DNA of 64,000 nt, from contig CAKKNE010000002.1 of assembly GCA_918797485.1 (NCBI GenBank), forward strand, positions 2,074,501 to 2,138,500, written 5' to 3'. The notes beneath the pieces are model-generated. The model was not told the origin of the DNA. It worked only from the letters and a program-made list of their open reading frames with translations, and made no database searches. The DNA is from Pelagomonas calceolata (lineage: Eukaryota; Sar; Pelagophyceae; Pelagomonadales; Pelagomonadaceae). The position numbers were made by a program, and so were the translations under genes. Below, piece by piece: positions 20,198 to 28,454 of the stretch. Within the stretch, counting starts at the first letter, position 1. Each line of letters starts with the position of its first letter.

Positions 20198-20233
20198 CGC
20201 GGCGATGGCGTTACCCCGCGCGCCGTCGCCGCG
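20198..20233. terminator. Stem-loop in a convergent spacer
   Basis: CGCGGCGATGGCG (20198-20210) pairs with CGCCGTCGCCGCG (20221-20233) with one wobble position and a 10-nt loop. It sits in the middle of the 74-bp gap between two convergent stops, so it is in or near both 3' ends. A role in 3' end formation is inference. Confidence 0.45.
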
Positions 20234-20250
20234 ACGTTTAGTAGACATAC

Positions 20251-22032
20251 TTACGGGTACGTCGTCCGCGGCGCCCAGTCGATCGTCACGATGCGCGGTC
20301 TAATAACGGTATCCAGGTGCGTCTCGGGCTGGCAAGGCCCGTACACTCTCGTGTTGTTCAGGTTCACTTCAAAATAACCGTCGTACTGGTTCATGCACTT
20401 GCACTGCTTCATGCCCGGCTCGTTCGCAAATCTACCAGGAGGACAGCGCAAACAGTCGAACTTCGAGGCACTTCCAACATTCACGTTGAACCGGCCGGGC
20501 TCGCATTTCACACAAGACTCCATAAACCTACCACCTTCGTCCTCCCTAAACCGCCCGTGGGGGCAGTTGTCGCATCTGGTCACGTGGTGGTAGTCGACGT
20601 CCCGGTACTTGCCCGGCGGGCAGCGGTGCATGATCTCGTGTTGACAATAAGATCCCGGTTGGCACCGCAAGTTGCCTATCGAACACCCGTCGTAGCACTC
20701 GAAGCGCGCCACTTCTGCTCGATCCGAGTAGCCCGGCGTCACGTCGTAGGTATACGTATCCTGGCACACCTTGCGACAGCCCGCTACGGTCCGGTTGAAA
20801 TAGAACGCCGCGCAGCCGAACTCGCAGAAGCCCGCGTAGGCCGGGTTGCCGACGGGCGCGCCGACGTGCGGGTGCGGTAGGGTTGTCGTCGGTCGCGTGG
20901 GGCCGTACGGTCTCCGAATCTCATCAATGACGGTGCAGTTCGCGTTATCAATACACCCGATCGACGACGACAGATCGAGTCCATCATACGCGTTCGCCTC
21001 CCACCACGGCGTGAGGCCGTGCGACAGACCAACTATGGTTTTGTTCTTCGTCGCCCAGTCGCCGATGTCCAGCCAGGACATGCGTATCTGGCCCGTTTGG
21101 ATGTATAAGGCAATTTGATATTCCTTCGAGCCGTCGGGCTGCTTGAAACTAATCACTATTCTTTCTTCAGGAGTACCTCTTAGTGATTCAGAAATGTACT
21201 GCATCTTGAATATAGTTTTATTGGCGGGCATGTTGTCGACACACAAGACACAGGCCGCATCTCTAATCCAGAAGCCTGACCCGCCCTTCCACTCGCCGCC
21301 TACCCTTCTTTGGTCGCCGATAAACCGTTCATCATACATAAATTGATTGACATCATCCCAAGCTGTGGGTAATCTCCCCGAGTACGTTTCTTCGTCGGCT
21401 CTATACACTGAGAGTGATGGATACGAGACGGCTTTAAAACCAATGGCGCCATAGCCATACAACCTTAATCTGTTGATCTTATGCCCATAAAAGTCAAAGT
21501 ACTTCGAGGTCTTGGCACACTTCGAGAACGGCCTACCGGCGCATTCGCCTCGACCGGCAGTACCGGCGGGCACGTTGGAATCGATGTACGCCGGCCCTTC
21601 CGGCTCGATGTAGATCGTGCCCGTCTCATCTGGATTGACTGGAACCTCAAAAGCATCAGCAGCGGACGGATCATCAGGTAATGTCGCCGCGTCGATGCAG
21701 GCCTGGTCTCTCGGCGGCTTCGGCCCCCTATCACAGATGATGTCGCCCTTCACCGAGTAGCCCTCACCTTCCGTCGCAAACCACTGGTAGGACATGCGAC
21801 TGTGGTTCGAGTTGTTGCAGGGCGTGAACATCATCGTCATGTACTCCAGGTCGAAGACGACGTCGTTCCCGTCGAAGCCGTCGAAGATTTGTAAAGGGCC
21901 GTCGCGGACCGGACACCAGCCCTCCTTTCTCGATAATTTACATTCGGCGTTGCAGGTGGCTAGCGTTTGATGGCTTTGGTGGATCAAGGAGGAGGCCGTG
22001 GCCGCGAGCAGGACGCGGTGCGGTAACCCCAT
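20251..22032 (-). CDS. Secreted cysteine-rich protein with GCC2/GCC3-like (ephrin receptor-like) repeats
   Basis: 593 residues from MGLPHRVLLAATASSLI, which gives a good signal peptide; the frame is open upstream to 22167 without a signal. The middle (about 40-420) is a non-cytosolic domain with NxS/T sites and paired cysteines. The C-terminal 170 residues hold cysteine-rich repeats such as CPPGKYRDVDYHHVTRCDNC, CEPGRF and CPPGRFANEPG, typical of GCC2/GCC3 and TNFR/ephrin-receptor-like modules. No transmembrane segment follows, so it is probably secreted or cell-surface bound through partners. Stramenopiles and alveolates have many such proteins; a specific ligand or role is not known. Residues 140-330 are not recognised. 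Confidence 0.75.
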   Translation of the reverse strand: MGLPHRVLLAATASSLIHQSHQTLATCNAECKLSRKEGWCPVRDGPLQIFDGFDGNDVVFDLEYMTMMFTPCNNSNHSRMSYQWFATEGEGYSVKGDIICDRGPKPPRDQACIDAATLPDDPSAADAFEVPVNPDETGTIYIEPEGPAYIDSNVPAGTAGRGECAGRPFSKCAKTSKYFDFYGHKINRLRLYGYGAIGFKAVSYPSLSVYRADEETYSGRLPTAWDDVNQFMYDERFIGDQRRVGGEWKGGSGFWIRDAACVLCVDNMPANKTIFKMQYISESLRGTPEERIVISFKQPDGSKEYQIALYIQTGQIRMSWLDIGDWATKNKTIVGLSHGLTPWWEANAYDGLDLSSSIGCIDNANCTVIDEIRRPYGPTRPTTTLPHPHVGAPVGNPAYAGFCEFGCAAFYFNRTVAGCRKVCQDTYTYDVTPGYSDRAEVARFECYDGCSIGNLRCQPGSYCQHEIMHRCPPGKYRDVDYHHVTRCDNCPHGRFREDEGGRFMESCVKCEPGRFNVNVGSASKFDCLRCPPGRFANEPGMKQCKCMNQYDGYFEVNLNNTRVYGPCQPETHLDTVIRPRIVTIDWAPRTTYP

Positions 22033-22416
22033 AGTGCTGCCCCTGGCTCCAGACGCACTGGCTGCCCCTAGGCGCGCCGCTGGCTTACCCACCCTGCACG
22101 GACGCTCTGGCGGCTGCTTTCTTGATCTCTCCCTCCCGTCGTAGTGGCGTCGTCTGCGCGAGTCCACGGCGTAAGGCCAGCGCTGTTACGCTGATAAAAC
22201 TAGTGTGTCGATACGCTAGCCCTCGCACACCCCGACACCGGTGACGCGGCACATGAATCGGCGACGTGCGGTGTCTGCGCCCGCCGCCGACTAGTCCTAG
22301 CACCGTAACATAAACACGCACCCGGAACAGAAATCCCGGACGACGCGCCGAGTCGTCCGCTCTATGAAGGCGCGGCCCCGCGCCCGCCGCCGAAAAATCG
22401 GCGACTAAATAGAAAA
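22033..22416. other. Intergenic region upstream of the cysteine-rich protein gene
   Basis: 384 bp between two minus-strand genes. It contains one copy of the recurrent motif (22199-22220), about 170 bp upstream of the start at 22032. Nothing else recognised. Confidence 0.5.
22199..22220 (+). promoter_or_regulatory. Recurrent 5' palindromic motif, copy 4 (TGTCGATA subtype)
   Basis: ACTAGTGTGTCGATA, CGCTAGC. The middle differs from the TCTTACA type but matches 39227-39248 almost exactly. Confidence 0.6.
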
Positions 22417-23403
22417 CTACCCGAAGAAAAACCTACCCCGCGCCCCCGGGTCAATCGCGGTGAACAGTGCGAGCAGCAGCCCGAACTGCAGTTGCAGCTT
22501 CGCCGTCCGCCCGACGTAGGGATTTAAAGCCGCGCCGTCCTCCTCCATGATACCTAGGCAGCAGCCCACGGCGGCCTTGGACGTAAGTATTGGTACCGCG
22601 GCCCACGCGTACGGCGCGCCGAATAAAAACGGTGAAAGGAACGTCAAAATGTGCGCCCACCGCACCAGATTGACGTACTCGCGGACGGCGAACATCTCAC
22701 CAAAACGAACAGCGAGCGTTCGTTTGCCACATCGAGCGTCCGTCTCGCGGTCTCGCAGGTTGTTCACAACAATAATAGCCGTCGCCAGGAACCCTAAACA
22801 AACGGCCGCCACCATCAGTTGTGAGGGAGCGCCCGTGCCACCCGACAAGTAATAGGGCGCCACCGTCGCGACCACGCCAAAATACGCAAAAACGAACACG
22901 TCACCAAGCCCCGTATAACCGAGCGACACCCATCCTAAGCCGACATAGCCGAGCGGGTAGGGCCCGCCCGTGTAGGCCACCGCATTAAAAACTGATGTCC
23001 ATGTAACGAACCACATCCATCGCCCCGCTTCTCTAGATAACTGCACGCCAATGCCGTGCGCGAGTCCTAATGAAAGCGTGGCGAGCCCCGCCGTCTGTCT
23101 CGGTGTTAACCAGCCTTTTTGGGTCGCCCGCGCTTGTCCTATCCTGTTTTCGTCGTCGGCACCCTTCACAAAGTCGGCGTAGTCGTTGTGCAAATTCGTG
23201 CCAATTTGAATCAAACACGCAAAGACCCAGAAGCGGAACGATTTATTTGCGTCGGCGGCGCTTCCTAATAAGTGCCGTGTGACGCAGTGGCCGACGAGCA
23301 CGGGCGTGAAACTTGCAGCGAGCGTGTTCGGGCGGGACGCGAGCAGGAGGACCTTCCACAAGGGCGGTTTTGCTTCTTTTTGCTGGCGGCGCGTGGTGAC
23401 CAT
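22417..23403 (-). CDS. menA: 1,4-dihydroxy-2-naphthoate prenyl/phytyltransferase (MenA, UbiA superfamily)
   Basis: 328 residues with about eight membrane helices. NLHNDYADFVKGADDEN is the first aspartate-rich prenyl diphosphate motif, and NNLRDRETDARCGKRTLAVRFGE is the second, both in the MenA form (RIGQARATQKG also matches). The enzyme attaches a phytyl or polyprenyl chain to dihydroxynaphthoate during phylloquinone or menaquinone synthesis, needed for photosystem I. In algae it should act in the plastid, yet the N terminus (MVTTRRQQKEAKPPLWK) has no signal peptide. An in-frame TGA lies four codons upstream of the Met, so the start is fixed unless a 5' exon exists. Homogentisate prenyltransferases are the main alternative but have different motifs. 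Confidence 0.9.
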   Translation of the reverse strand: MVTTRRQQKEAKPPLWKVLLLASRPNTLAASFTPVLVGHCVTRHLLGSAADANKSFRFWVFACLIQIGTNLHNDYADFVKGADDENRIGQARATQKGWLTPRQTAGLATLSLGLAHGIGVQLSREAGRWMWFVTWTSVFNAVAYTGGPYPLGYVGLGWVSLGYTGLGDVFVFAYFGVVATVAPYYLSGGTGAPSQLMVAAVCLGFLATAIIVVNNLRDRETDARCGKRTLAVRFGEMFAVREYVNLVRWAHILTFLSPFLFGAPYAWAAVPILTSKAAVGCCLGIMEEDGAALNPYVGRTAKLQLQFGLLLALFTAIDPGARGRFFFG

Positions 23404-23776
23404 GATTGTGATGCCGCGTCAATGTCTGGCGCTCTCCTTGTCAGTTTGCTCTCCTTGTTGTGTCAGAGAGCTGTGAGCAGCAAAGTGTCGCAGCGATGGC
23501 GAACGATGGCGAAGGCCAATGATACGGAGCAGTGGGGCAGTGATGCTTCGTGCCACGGAGCACCAATGCTTCCCGCTGCCCTTAACACCGCAGGCAAGCG
23601 CGGAGGGCTTGTTTGCTAGTGTCTTCATCCGCTAGCTGCTTATTGAGCCCTGGAAGCCGCACGGCCGCGCGTCCACCTAATTCACGGGTTTGCGCGTCGA
23701 TTGTTTGTCATAGAATAGCCCTAGAAGCGAAACGACTCGGTTCATCGTACGCGCGTGACGTAAGAGAGAGAAGTCC
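23404..23776. other. Intergenic region upstream of menA
   Basis: 373 bp between two minus-strand genes. It contains one recurrent motif copy (23615-23636). No upstream exon encoding a targeting peptide for menA could be recognised. Confidence 0.45.
23615..23636 (+). promoter_or_regulatory. Recurrent 5' palindromic motif, copy 5
   Basis: GCTAGTGTCTTCAT, C, CGCTAGC; about 210 bp upstream of the menA start (minus strand), in inverted orientation relative to the gene. Confidence 0.6.
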
Positions 23777-26515
23777 TTAGTACATGTCCGGCACGACCCG
23801 CGCGGCCCCGAGCTGGTACTTGCGCCCCGGCGACCGCGAGAAGTACCCCTTCTTCGTGGCCTGGCCCTTGTAGGTCTCGGCCAGGTCCTCGATCTCGGAG
23901 ACGCCGACCCACTTGCCCGCGTCCGTGTCCGGCTTGTCGTCGCGCCACTCGCCGATGAACTGCGAGCCGTCGGCGTAGGTGCACTCGCCGAGGCCGTGGC
24001 GGCCGTTCGCCGCGAAGTGGCCCTCGTACACATCACCGTTCGCCAGCTTGAGCACGCCCTTGGCTCTATGGTCGTTCCAGTACTCGCCTTCGAACGCGGA
24101 CCCGTCCTGGTCGCGCGCCGCACAGGCGCCGCAGCGTAGGCCCTCGGCCCACATGCCCTCGTAGTGGACCTCCTTCGCGGCGTACTCGGTATCTCCTCGA
24201 GTTCCGGCCCACGTGCCCTGGCCGTGGCGCTCGTTTCGCTCCCACTCGCCGGAGTAGCGCCCGAAGGGATTTTCATAGTCACCGGTGCCCCACCGTTGCC
24301 CAATCTGCCACGCTCCTTGATAATCGCCGCCGTCCGCGTAGATTTGATGCCCGGATCCATGTCGCAGGTGCTTTTGGAAATACCCCTCATAGACATCGCC
24401 CGCCGGTTCATCTAACCGACCATGATATCTAGAATCATCTCGGAACTCGCCCTCGAACGTCGCGCCGTCGTGGTACTTGCTGGAAGCCATGCCGCACCTC
24501 AATCCAAGATGCCACGCGCCGGCGTACGCCGCCTCGTCGTCGGGCCTATTGATACCTTCCCAGTCCCCATAACCTTCTTCCTTATCTTGGGCCCAGCCGC
24601 CATGATACACGCCGTTCTCGTCCGTATGCGTGCCCTGGCCGTGGCGCATATCATCCAACCACTCGCCTTCGTAAGCAGCTCCCGACGCATATTTTTGTGA
24701 ACCCCGCCCGCACCGCACGTCGTGGACGTATTTTCCGATGTAGTGATCTCTATTCGCGAACCGCATGTCGCCGTCGCCGTTTCTATTACCCGTGCGCCAC
24801 GACCCCTTGTAGACGCCCCCATCCGCGTAGAACATGTCTCCAAGGCCATGCCTCAAGTCGTCCTTCCACAGGCCCTCATATTTACCACTATCAGCATAGT
24901 CGCAGACGCCCTCGCCGTGCCTTCCGTGTTCCCCGAAGTAGCCCACATAAACATCGCCGTTCGCGAGCCAATATGTGCCATAATAACGCCAGTCGTCCCT
25001 ATATTCTCCTTCAAATCTAGAGCCGTCCTCGTACCTCGAGATCCCCTTCCCGTGCCGCAGGTCCTTCTCCCAGGCCCCTTCGTAGTAGCACTCGCCAAAG
25101 GTATCGCGGCCGGGGCCCTCCCACGTACCTTCTCCATGTCTCTTGTCGTCCTTCCAGTCCCCATTATACACACCACCTCCATTAACAGAAGCGTACTGGC
25201 AGCGGCCCGTGCCGCACCGTAGGCCCGCGACGAACTGGCCTTCATATAAATCGCCGTCCTCCGTCTCCTGGCGGCCCCAGCCCTCCGCTATACTTTCAAA
25301 TTCTTCGGGCGGCTCCTCGTAGGAGTGGGCCAGTCGACATTCCGCGAAGCGGCATAAGTATTCACTTGTCTGGAGCCAGCACGTCGGCACGCTCGTCGAG
25401 TCGACAACATCAATACCCACGATGCTATCCCGCGATACGCCGCCCATACACAAAATGCCCGGCGCGTCCTCCAGGTCGACATATATGGAAGCGTGGCCGC
25501 AGGGCTGATACGCACGACCCATCTTCGGCTGCGACGTTTCATTTCGCCACTCTCCAGCTGTCAAATCTAATGAAGCGACGTGGTCTTCTTCCAGCTCGCA
25601 CGGCACTTGTAACACTACGGCATCATCGTCTTCCCCATGGAACGACGCGCCGCCCAGCACTACCAACGTATACGTATCTCCTTTGACGTAGCTGACAGCA
25701 GCATGCAGAAAGCGCGGCACGCCCTGCTGCTCCACACAGGCCCAGCGCGCCGGGTCGCGCACGGGCACCTGGTCCAAGGACGGCTCCTCGTAGAAGAACG
25801 CTGCCGAACAGTCGAGGACCCATAACTCCTCAGGAGCATGAACTAAATCGCCATTCTCCGCCATTACAAGACCACCTGTTAACACAGCGTGCCTCGCCTT
25901 GTCGCCCACACTCGTGAGCGTGTGGAAGGCCCTTTGACTAGGCTTCGGGCCTTTTGTTGCTAGTTTCGCCCAGGCCGGGGATTGGTGCGGATCCAAGACC
26001 CAGACGTCGTCCATTAATGAATTGCCATTGCGGCCGCCGTGCACGAGGCCGACATCCCTTGAGTTCGTGCCAGCCACAACACAGTGGCCGGCCCAAGCTC
26101 GTTGTGACGGCCCGACGCCGTCGAGTGAGGTCCATTTTAACCCTCTCGTTGACAGTTCCGCGGCGTCCGTGCTCTCCAAAGTATTACTTTGTGAATCCTC
26201 GCCCCCGAAGACATATAAAGCATCTTGGATCGAGAATGCGGCGTGGCCCCGTCTGTTCACAACACCTTCGTTCTCGCTGTCCGGCGACCACACGCGCCCA
26301 TCGCCTTGGACGAGCGAGGCGCACCTCACCTTCAACCAGGGGTCCGCCACGCCACTCGCGTTCGGGTCGTGTCCGCCCACTAAGTACAAGACGTCGTTCG
26401 CCTGGCTCAGCGTCGCACCTAATAAAGATGATGAGGTCGTCGCGTCGAGCTCGTGGACCTCCTCGATGGTCTGCTGGCCCAGCATGCCGCCCTTGACGGC
26501 GCCCAGGGCGAGCAT
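23777..26515 (-). CDS. Kelch repeat / MORN repeat protein with CCCH-like finger
   Basis: 912 residues. Residues about 35-370 form a kelch-type beta-propeller (NDVLYLVGGHDP, DALYVFGGEDS, VGLVHGGRN, VLTGG, VVLGGAS). A compact C-x8-C-x4-C-x3-H motif (about 380-398) resembles a CCCH zinc finger with one spacing short. Residues about 410-880 hold about 20 MORN repeats (YEGxWxDDxRHGxG). MORN arrays act as membrane- or cytoskeleton-associated scaffolds, often in flagella or at the cell cortex; kelch propellers bind proteins. The MORN part is built from larger repeating blocks. The unusual combination is clear in one uninterrupted frame. No catalytic domain is seen, and cellular role is unknown. Confidence 0.85.
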   Translation of the reverse strand: MLALGAVKGGMLGQQTIEEVHELDATTSSSLLGATLSQANDVLYLVGGHDPNASGVADPWLKVRCASLVQGDGRVWSPDSENEGVVNRRGHAAFSIQDALYVFGGEDSQSNTLESTDAAELSTRGLKWTSLDGVGPSQRAWAGHCVVAGTNSRDVGLVHGGRNGNSLMDDVWVLDPHQSPAWAKLATKGPKPSQRAFHTLTSVGDKARHAVLTGGLVMAENGDLVHAPEELWVLDCSAAFFYEEPSLDQVPVRDPARWACVEQQGVPRFLHAAVSYVKGDTYTLVVLGGASFHGEDDDAVVLQVPCELEEDHVASLDLTAGEWRNETSQPKMGRAYQPCGHASIYVDLEDAPGILCMGGVSRDSIVGIDVVDSTSVPTCWLQTSEYLCRFAECRLAHSYEEPPEEFESIAEGWGRQETEDGDLYEGQFVAGLRCGTGRCQYASVNGGGVYNGDWKDDKRHGEGTWEGPGRDTFGECYYEGAWEKDLRHGKGISRYEDGSRFEGEYRDDWRYYGTYWLANGDVYVGYFGEHGRHGEGVCDYADSGKYEGLWKDDLRHGLGDMFYADGGVYKGSWRTGNRNGDGDMRFANRDHYIGKYVHDVRCGRGSQKYASGAAYEGEWLDDMRHGQGTHTDENGVYHGGWAQDKEEGYGDWEGINRPDDEAAYAGAWHLGLRCGMASSKYHDGATFEGEFRDDSRYHGRLDEPAGDVYEGYFQKHLRHGSGHQIYADGGDYQGAWQIGQRWGTGDYENPFGRYSGEWERNERHGQGTWAGTRGDTEYAAKEVHYEGMWAEGLRCGACAARDQDGSAFEGEYWNDHRAKGVLKLANGDVYEGHFAANGRHGLGECTYADGSQFIGEWRDDKPDTDAGKWVGVSEIEDLAETYKGQATKKGYFSRSPGRKYQLGAARVVPDMY

Positions 26516-27023
26516 GGTCTTTGCTTGCTTGCTCTCCCTGAATGTGGGATGGGGCGCTACTGCCTTGCTGCCTTTTTGGCTTGCGCGCCGGGAGAACGGC
26601 GGGTCCTCGGGCCTTGTGCCTGCCGGTGGCTGCCCTTCCGCTTCCTGCGGCGGACGCGGCAGTAAGGAAGTAAGGAGGGAGAGCCTTTGGCGCTACTTGT
26701 GTGATGCTTGTTGGGAGCTGCGCTCGCTAGCGGTCCAGGGCGTGGGTTAGGCGTGCTGCGACGGCTGGGCTTAGGTTTTGGAGACGAGATACGACGCGCT
26801 AGTGCCTCACATCTCGCTAGCTAACTCACCGAGGCTGCTCGTAAAAAAGCGCGCACAGGCGTGGACGCACGCGGCCGCGCGTTACTGTGGCCTTGAGCGG
26901 TGTTTTCAGACCGCAGTTCCATATTTGTCGCGTCGGCGCTGGATCCAGCAGCTCTGTGCCTGGCCTAGACGCTGGCCGACGCGCAGACGCTATCGACGCG
27001 CATCACTCAACCTCTCATATATC
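26516..27023. other. Divergent intergenic region
   Basis: 508 bp between the kelch-MORN gene (minus) and the LYR-ApaG gene (plus). One recurrent motif copy lies at 26798-26821. The plus frame is open from 26778 but without domain content before the Met at 27024. Confidence 0.5.
26798..26821 (+). promoter_or_regulatory. Recurrent 5' palindromic motif, copy 6
   Basis: GCTAGTGCCTCACA, TCT, CGCTAGC, between two divergent genes and about 200 bp before the start at 27024. Confidence 0.6.
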
Positions 27024-27764
27024 ATGGCGCTCGCGCGCGCCCTCTACCGCGCGGCGCTGCGCGGCGCGAACGCCGTCGAGCAGGCGGAAGGAGGACTGAT
27101 GCAAATTGTGGGCCCTGTGAACAGCGCCGAGTGGGGCTCATACCGCCGCCTGACCGCGCAAGACCGCGACGAGCAGCGAGAAGCACTGTTTCCCTGGGCG
27201 TCAAGTGAGGATACACTGTCCGAGCCTGGTGCACTCACCGGCGGGGAGCTACGGGCGCTCGCGCGGCGGCGGTTCCGTTCAACAACAACTGACGCCGACG
27301 CGGCCTTGGACGATGGCTTGGCGGCTCTGAGGGCGTTGAACGACCTCCTGGAAGTGCACGCCGGCAGCGCGTCCCGAGAAACGGCCGGCGTGCGCGTGTC
27401 GGCCACCGCTTCTTACGTGGGCATGGCCAACTCGGGCGCCCACGTCTTCGCGTATCGGTTGCGCATCGCGAACAAGCGGCCGGACACCGTGCGGCTCGAG
27501 TCGCGGCGCTGGGCGATCACGGCCTTGCCCGACGGTGAAGAAGAGGAGGTCGTGCCGCGCGGGTCTCCGGGAGTGGTCGGTCAGACGCCGACACTTGGGC
27601 AAGGTGCCGAGTTCGAGTACGCGTCGGGCACGGAGCTCCAGGCCGCGGCCGGGACCGTGCGGGGCAGCTTCGAGTTCGTCTCCCTCGAGGGCGACGAGCG
27701 CTTCGAGGCCGAGGTGCCGCCCTTTGCGCTGGTGGCGCCTCCCTCCTCCGAGGCTAATATGTGA
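27024..27764 (+). CDS. LYR-motif protein fused to an ApaG domain
   Basis: 246 residues from MALARALYRAALRG. The N-terminal 115 residues look like a Complex1-LYR domain: LYRAALRGA near the start, then LRALARRRFRS and a helix ending ALRALNDLLEV. LYR proteins are small mitochondrial helpers that use acyl carrier protein and assist Fe-S or respiratory complex assembly. Residues about 123-240 are an ApaG domain (VRVSATASYVGMA, HVFAYRLRIANKR, ESRRWAITALPDGEEEEV, GSFEFVSLEGDERFEAEVPPFAL), an immunoglobulin-like fold also found in FBXO3 and bacterial ApaG. The C-terminal call is strong, the LYR call moderate. Together they suggest a mitochondrial assembly or chaperone role; this is inference. The stop is 3 bp from the stop of the convergent small membrane protein gene. 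Confidence 0.75.
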   Translation: MALARALYRAALRGANAVEQAEGGLMQIVGPVNSAEWGSYRRLTAQDRDEQREALFPWASSEDTLSEPGALTGGELRALARRRFRSTTTDADAALDDGLAALRALNDLLEVHAGSASRETAGVRVSATASYVGMANSGAHVFAYRLRIANKRPDTVRLESRRWAITALPDGEEEEVVPRGSPGVVGQTPTLGQGAEFEYASGTELQAAAGTVRGSFEFVSLEGDERFEAEVPPFALVAPPSSEANM

Positions 27765-27767
27765 GTG

Positions 27768-28106
27768 TTACTTAGGCCGGTCGTCGTCGCCGCGGTAGAA
27801 GGCCTCGGTCGCGCGCGCGACGGTCTCGAGGCGCTCCGTCGTCGACGCTGTTTTCGACGCCTCGACCATCTGTTGCACGCGGAGCGTCCTTGCTCTCGCC
27901 TCCGCGAGCGCGTGTTCGTCCGCTTGGCGCAGGCGCGGGATGCGGCTCATCTCCTCGCGGGCGCGCGCGAGCCTCTGTTCCGGGTCGGTGGCCGCGGTCA
28001 ACGCGTAGACAACCGCGCCGGCCGCTGTCCCGCCACCGCATGCGAGTACAATCATCTGTGTTGGTGAGAGCATTTTGTATGCCCTCCAGAGACGGTGCGA
28101 AGCCAT
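27768..28106 (-). CDS. Small single-span membrane protein, unknown
   Basis: 112 residues from MASHRLWRAYKMLSP (an earlier Met at 28163 would add 19 residues). One hydrophobic segment, MIVLACGGGTAAGAVVYAL (about 18-36), is followed by a charged helix rich in arginine and glutamate, likely a coiled coil (EQRLARAREEMSRI to QQMVEASKTAS). The layout resembles small organelle inner-membrane proteins. No family is recognised. Its real status is supported by the clean membrane-plus-helix layout and by the tight convergent packing with the LYR-ApaG gene; low-complexity chance coding is the alternative. Confidence 0.5.
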   Translation of the reverse strand: MASHRLWRAYKMLSPTQMIVLACGGGTAAGAVVYALTAATDPEQRLARAREEMSRIPRLRQADEHALAEARARTLRVQQMVEASKTASTTERLETVARATEAFYRGDDDRPK

Positions 28107-28454
28107 CTCTATGCTTTCAGTGTCTCTCAGTGGCTGGTGAGACTGTGCTCTTGCGCGACGCACTGGTGCTTAAGCTAGCACCAAGTTGATCGACTGGTTA
28201 CCGCAATGTATTGAAACCACCTCGGTCCATAAATAACACCGCAGCACTGGCGAATAGGCCGCCAGCTTGCTGGCTGGCCGGCTTGCCTTGCTAGTGTCTC
28301 ACAGCCGCTAGCGCACGCGGGATTTCCTCAGCGCGGAGCCCTGAAAGCCGCCTCCCTGGGAAAGCTAGGGCACGCAGCCCACGGGTTTCGGCAGCAAATA
28401 ACAACTAGGTTCATACATGCCGAGCTTATCTCGGGGGATAGGATCTTGGGTCTT
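28107..28454. other. Intergenic region
   Basis: 348 bp between two minus-strand genes, with one recurrent motif copy at 28290-28312. Nothing else recognised. Confidence 0.45.
28290..28312 (+). promoter_or_regulatory. Recurrent 5' palindromic motif, copy 7
   Basis: GCTAGTGTCTCACAG, C, CGCTAGC, about 185 bp upstream of the small membrane protein start at 28106. Confidence 0.6.
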
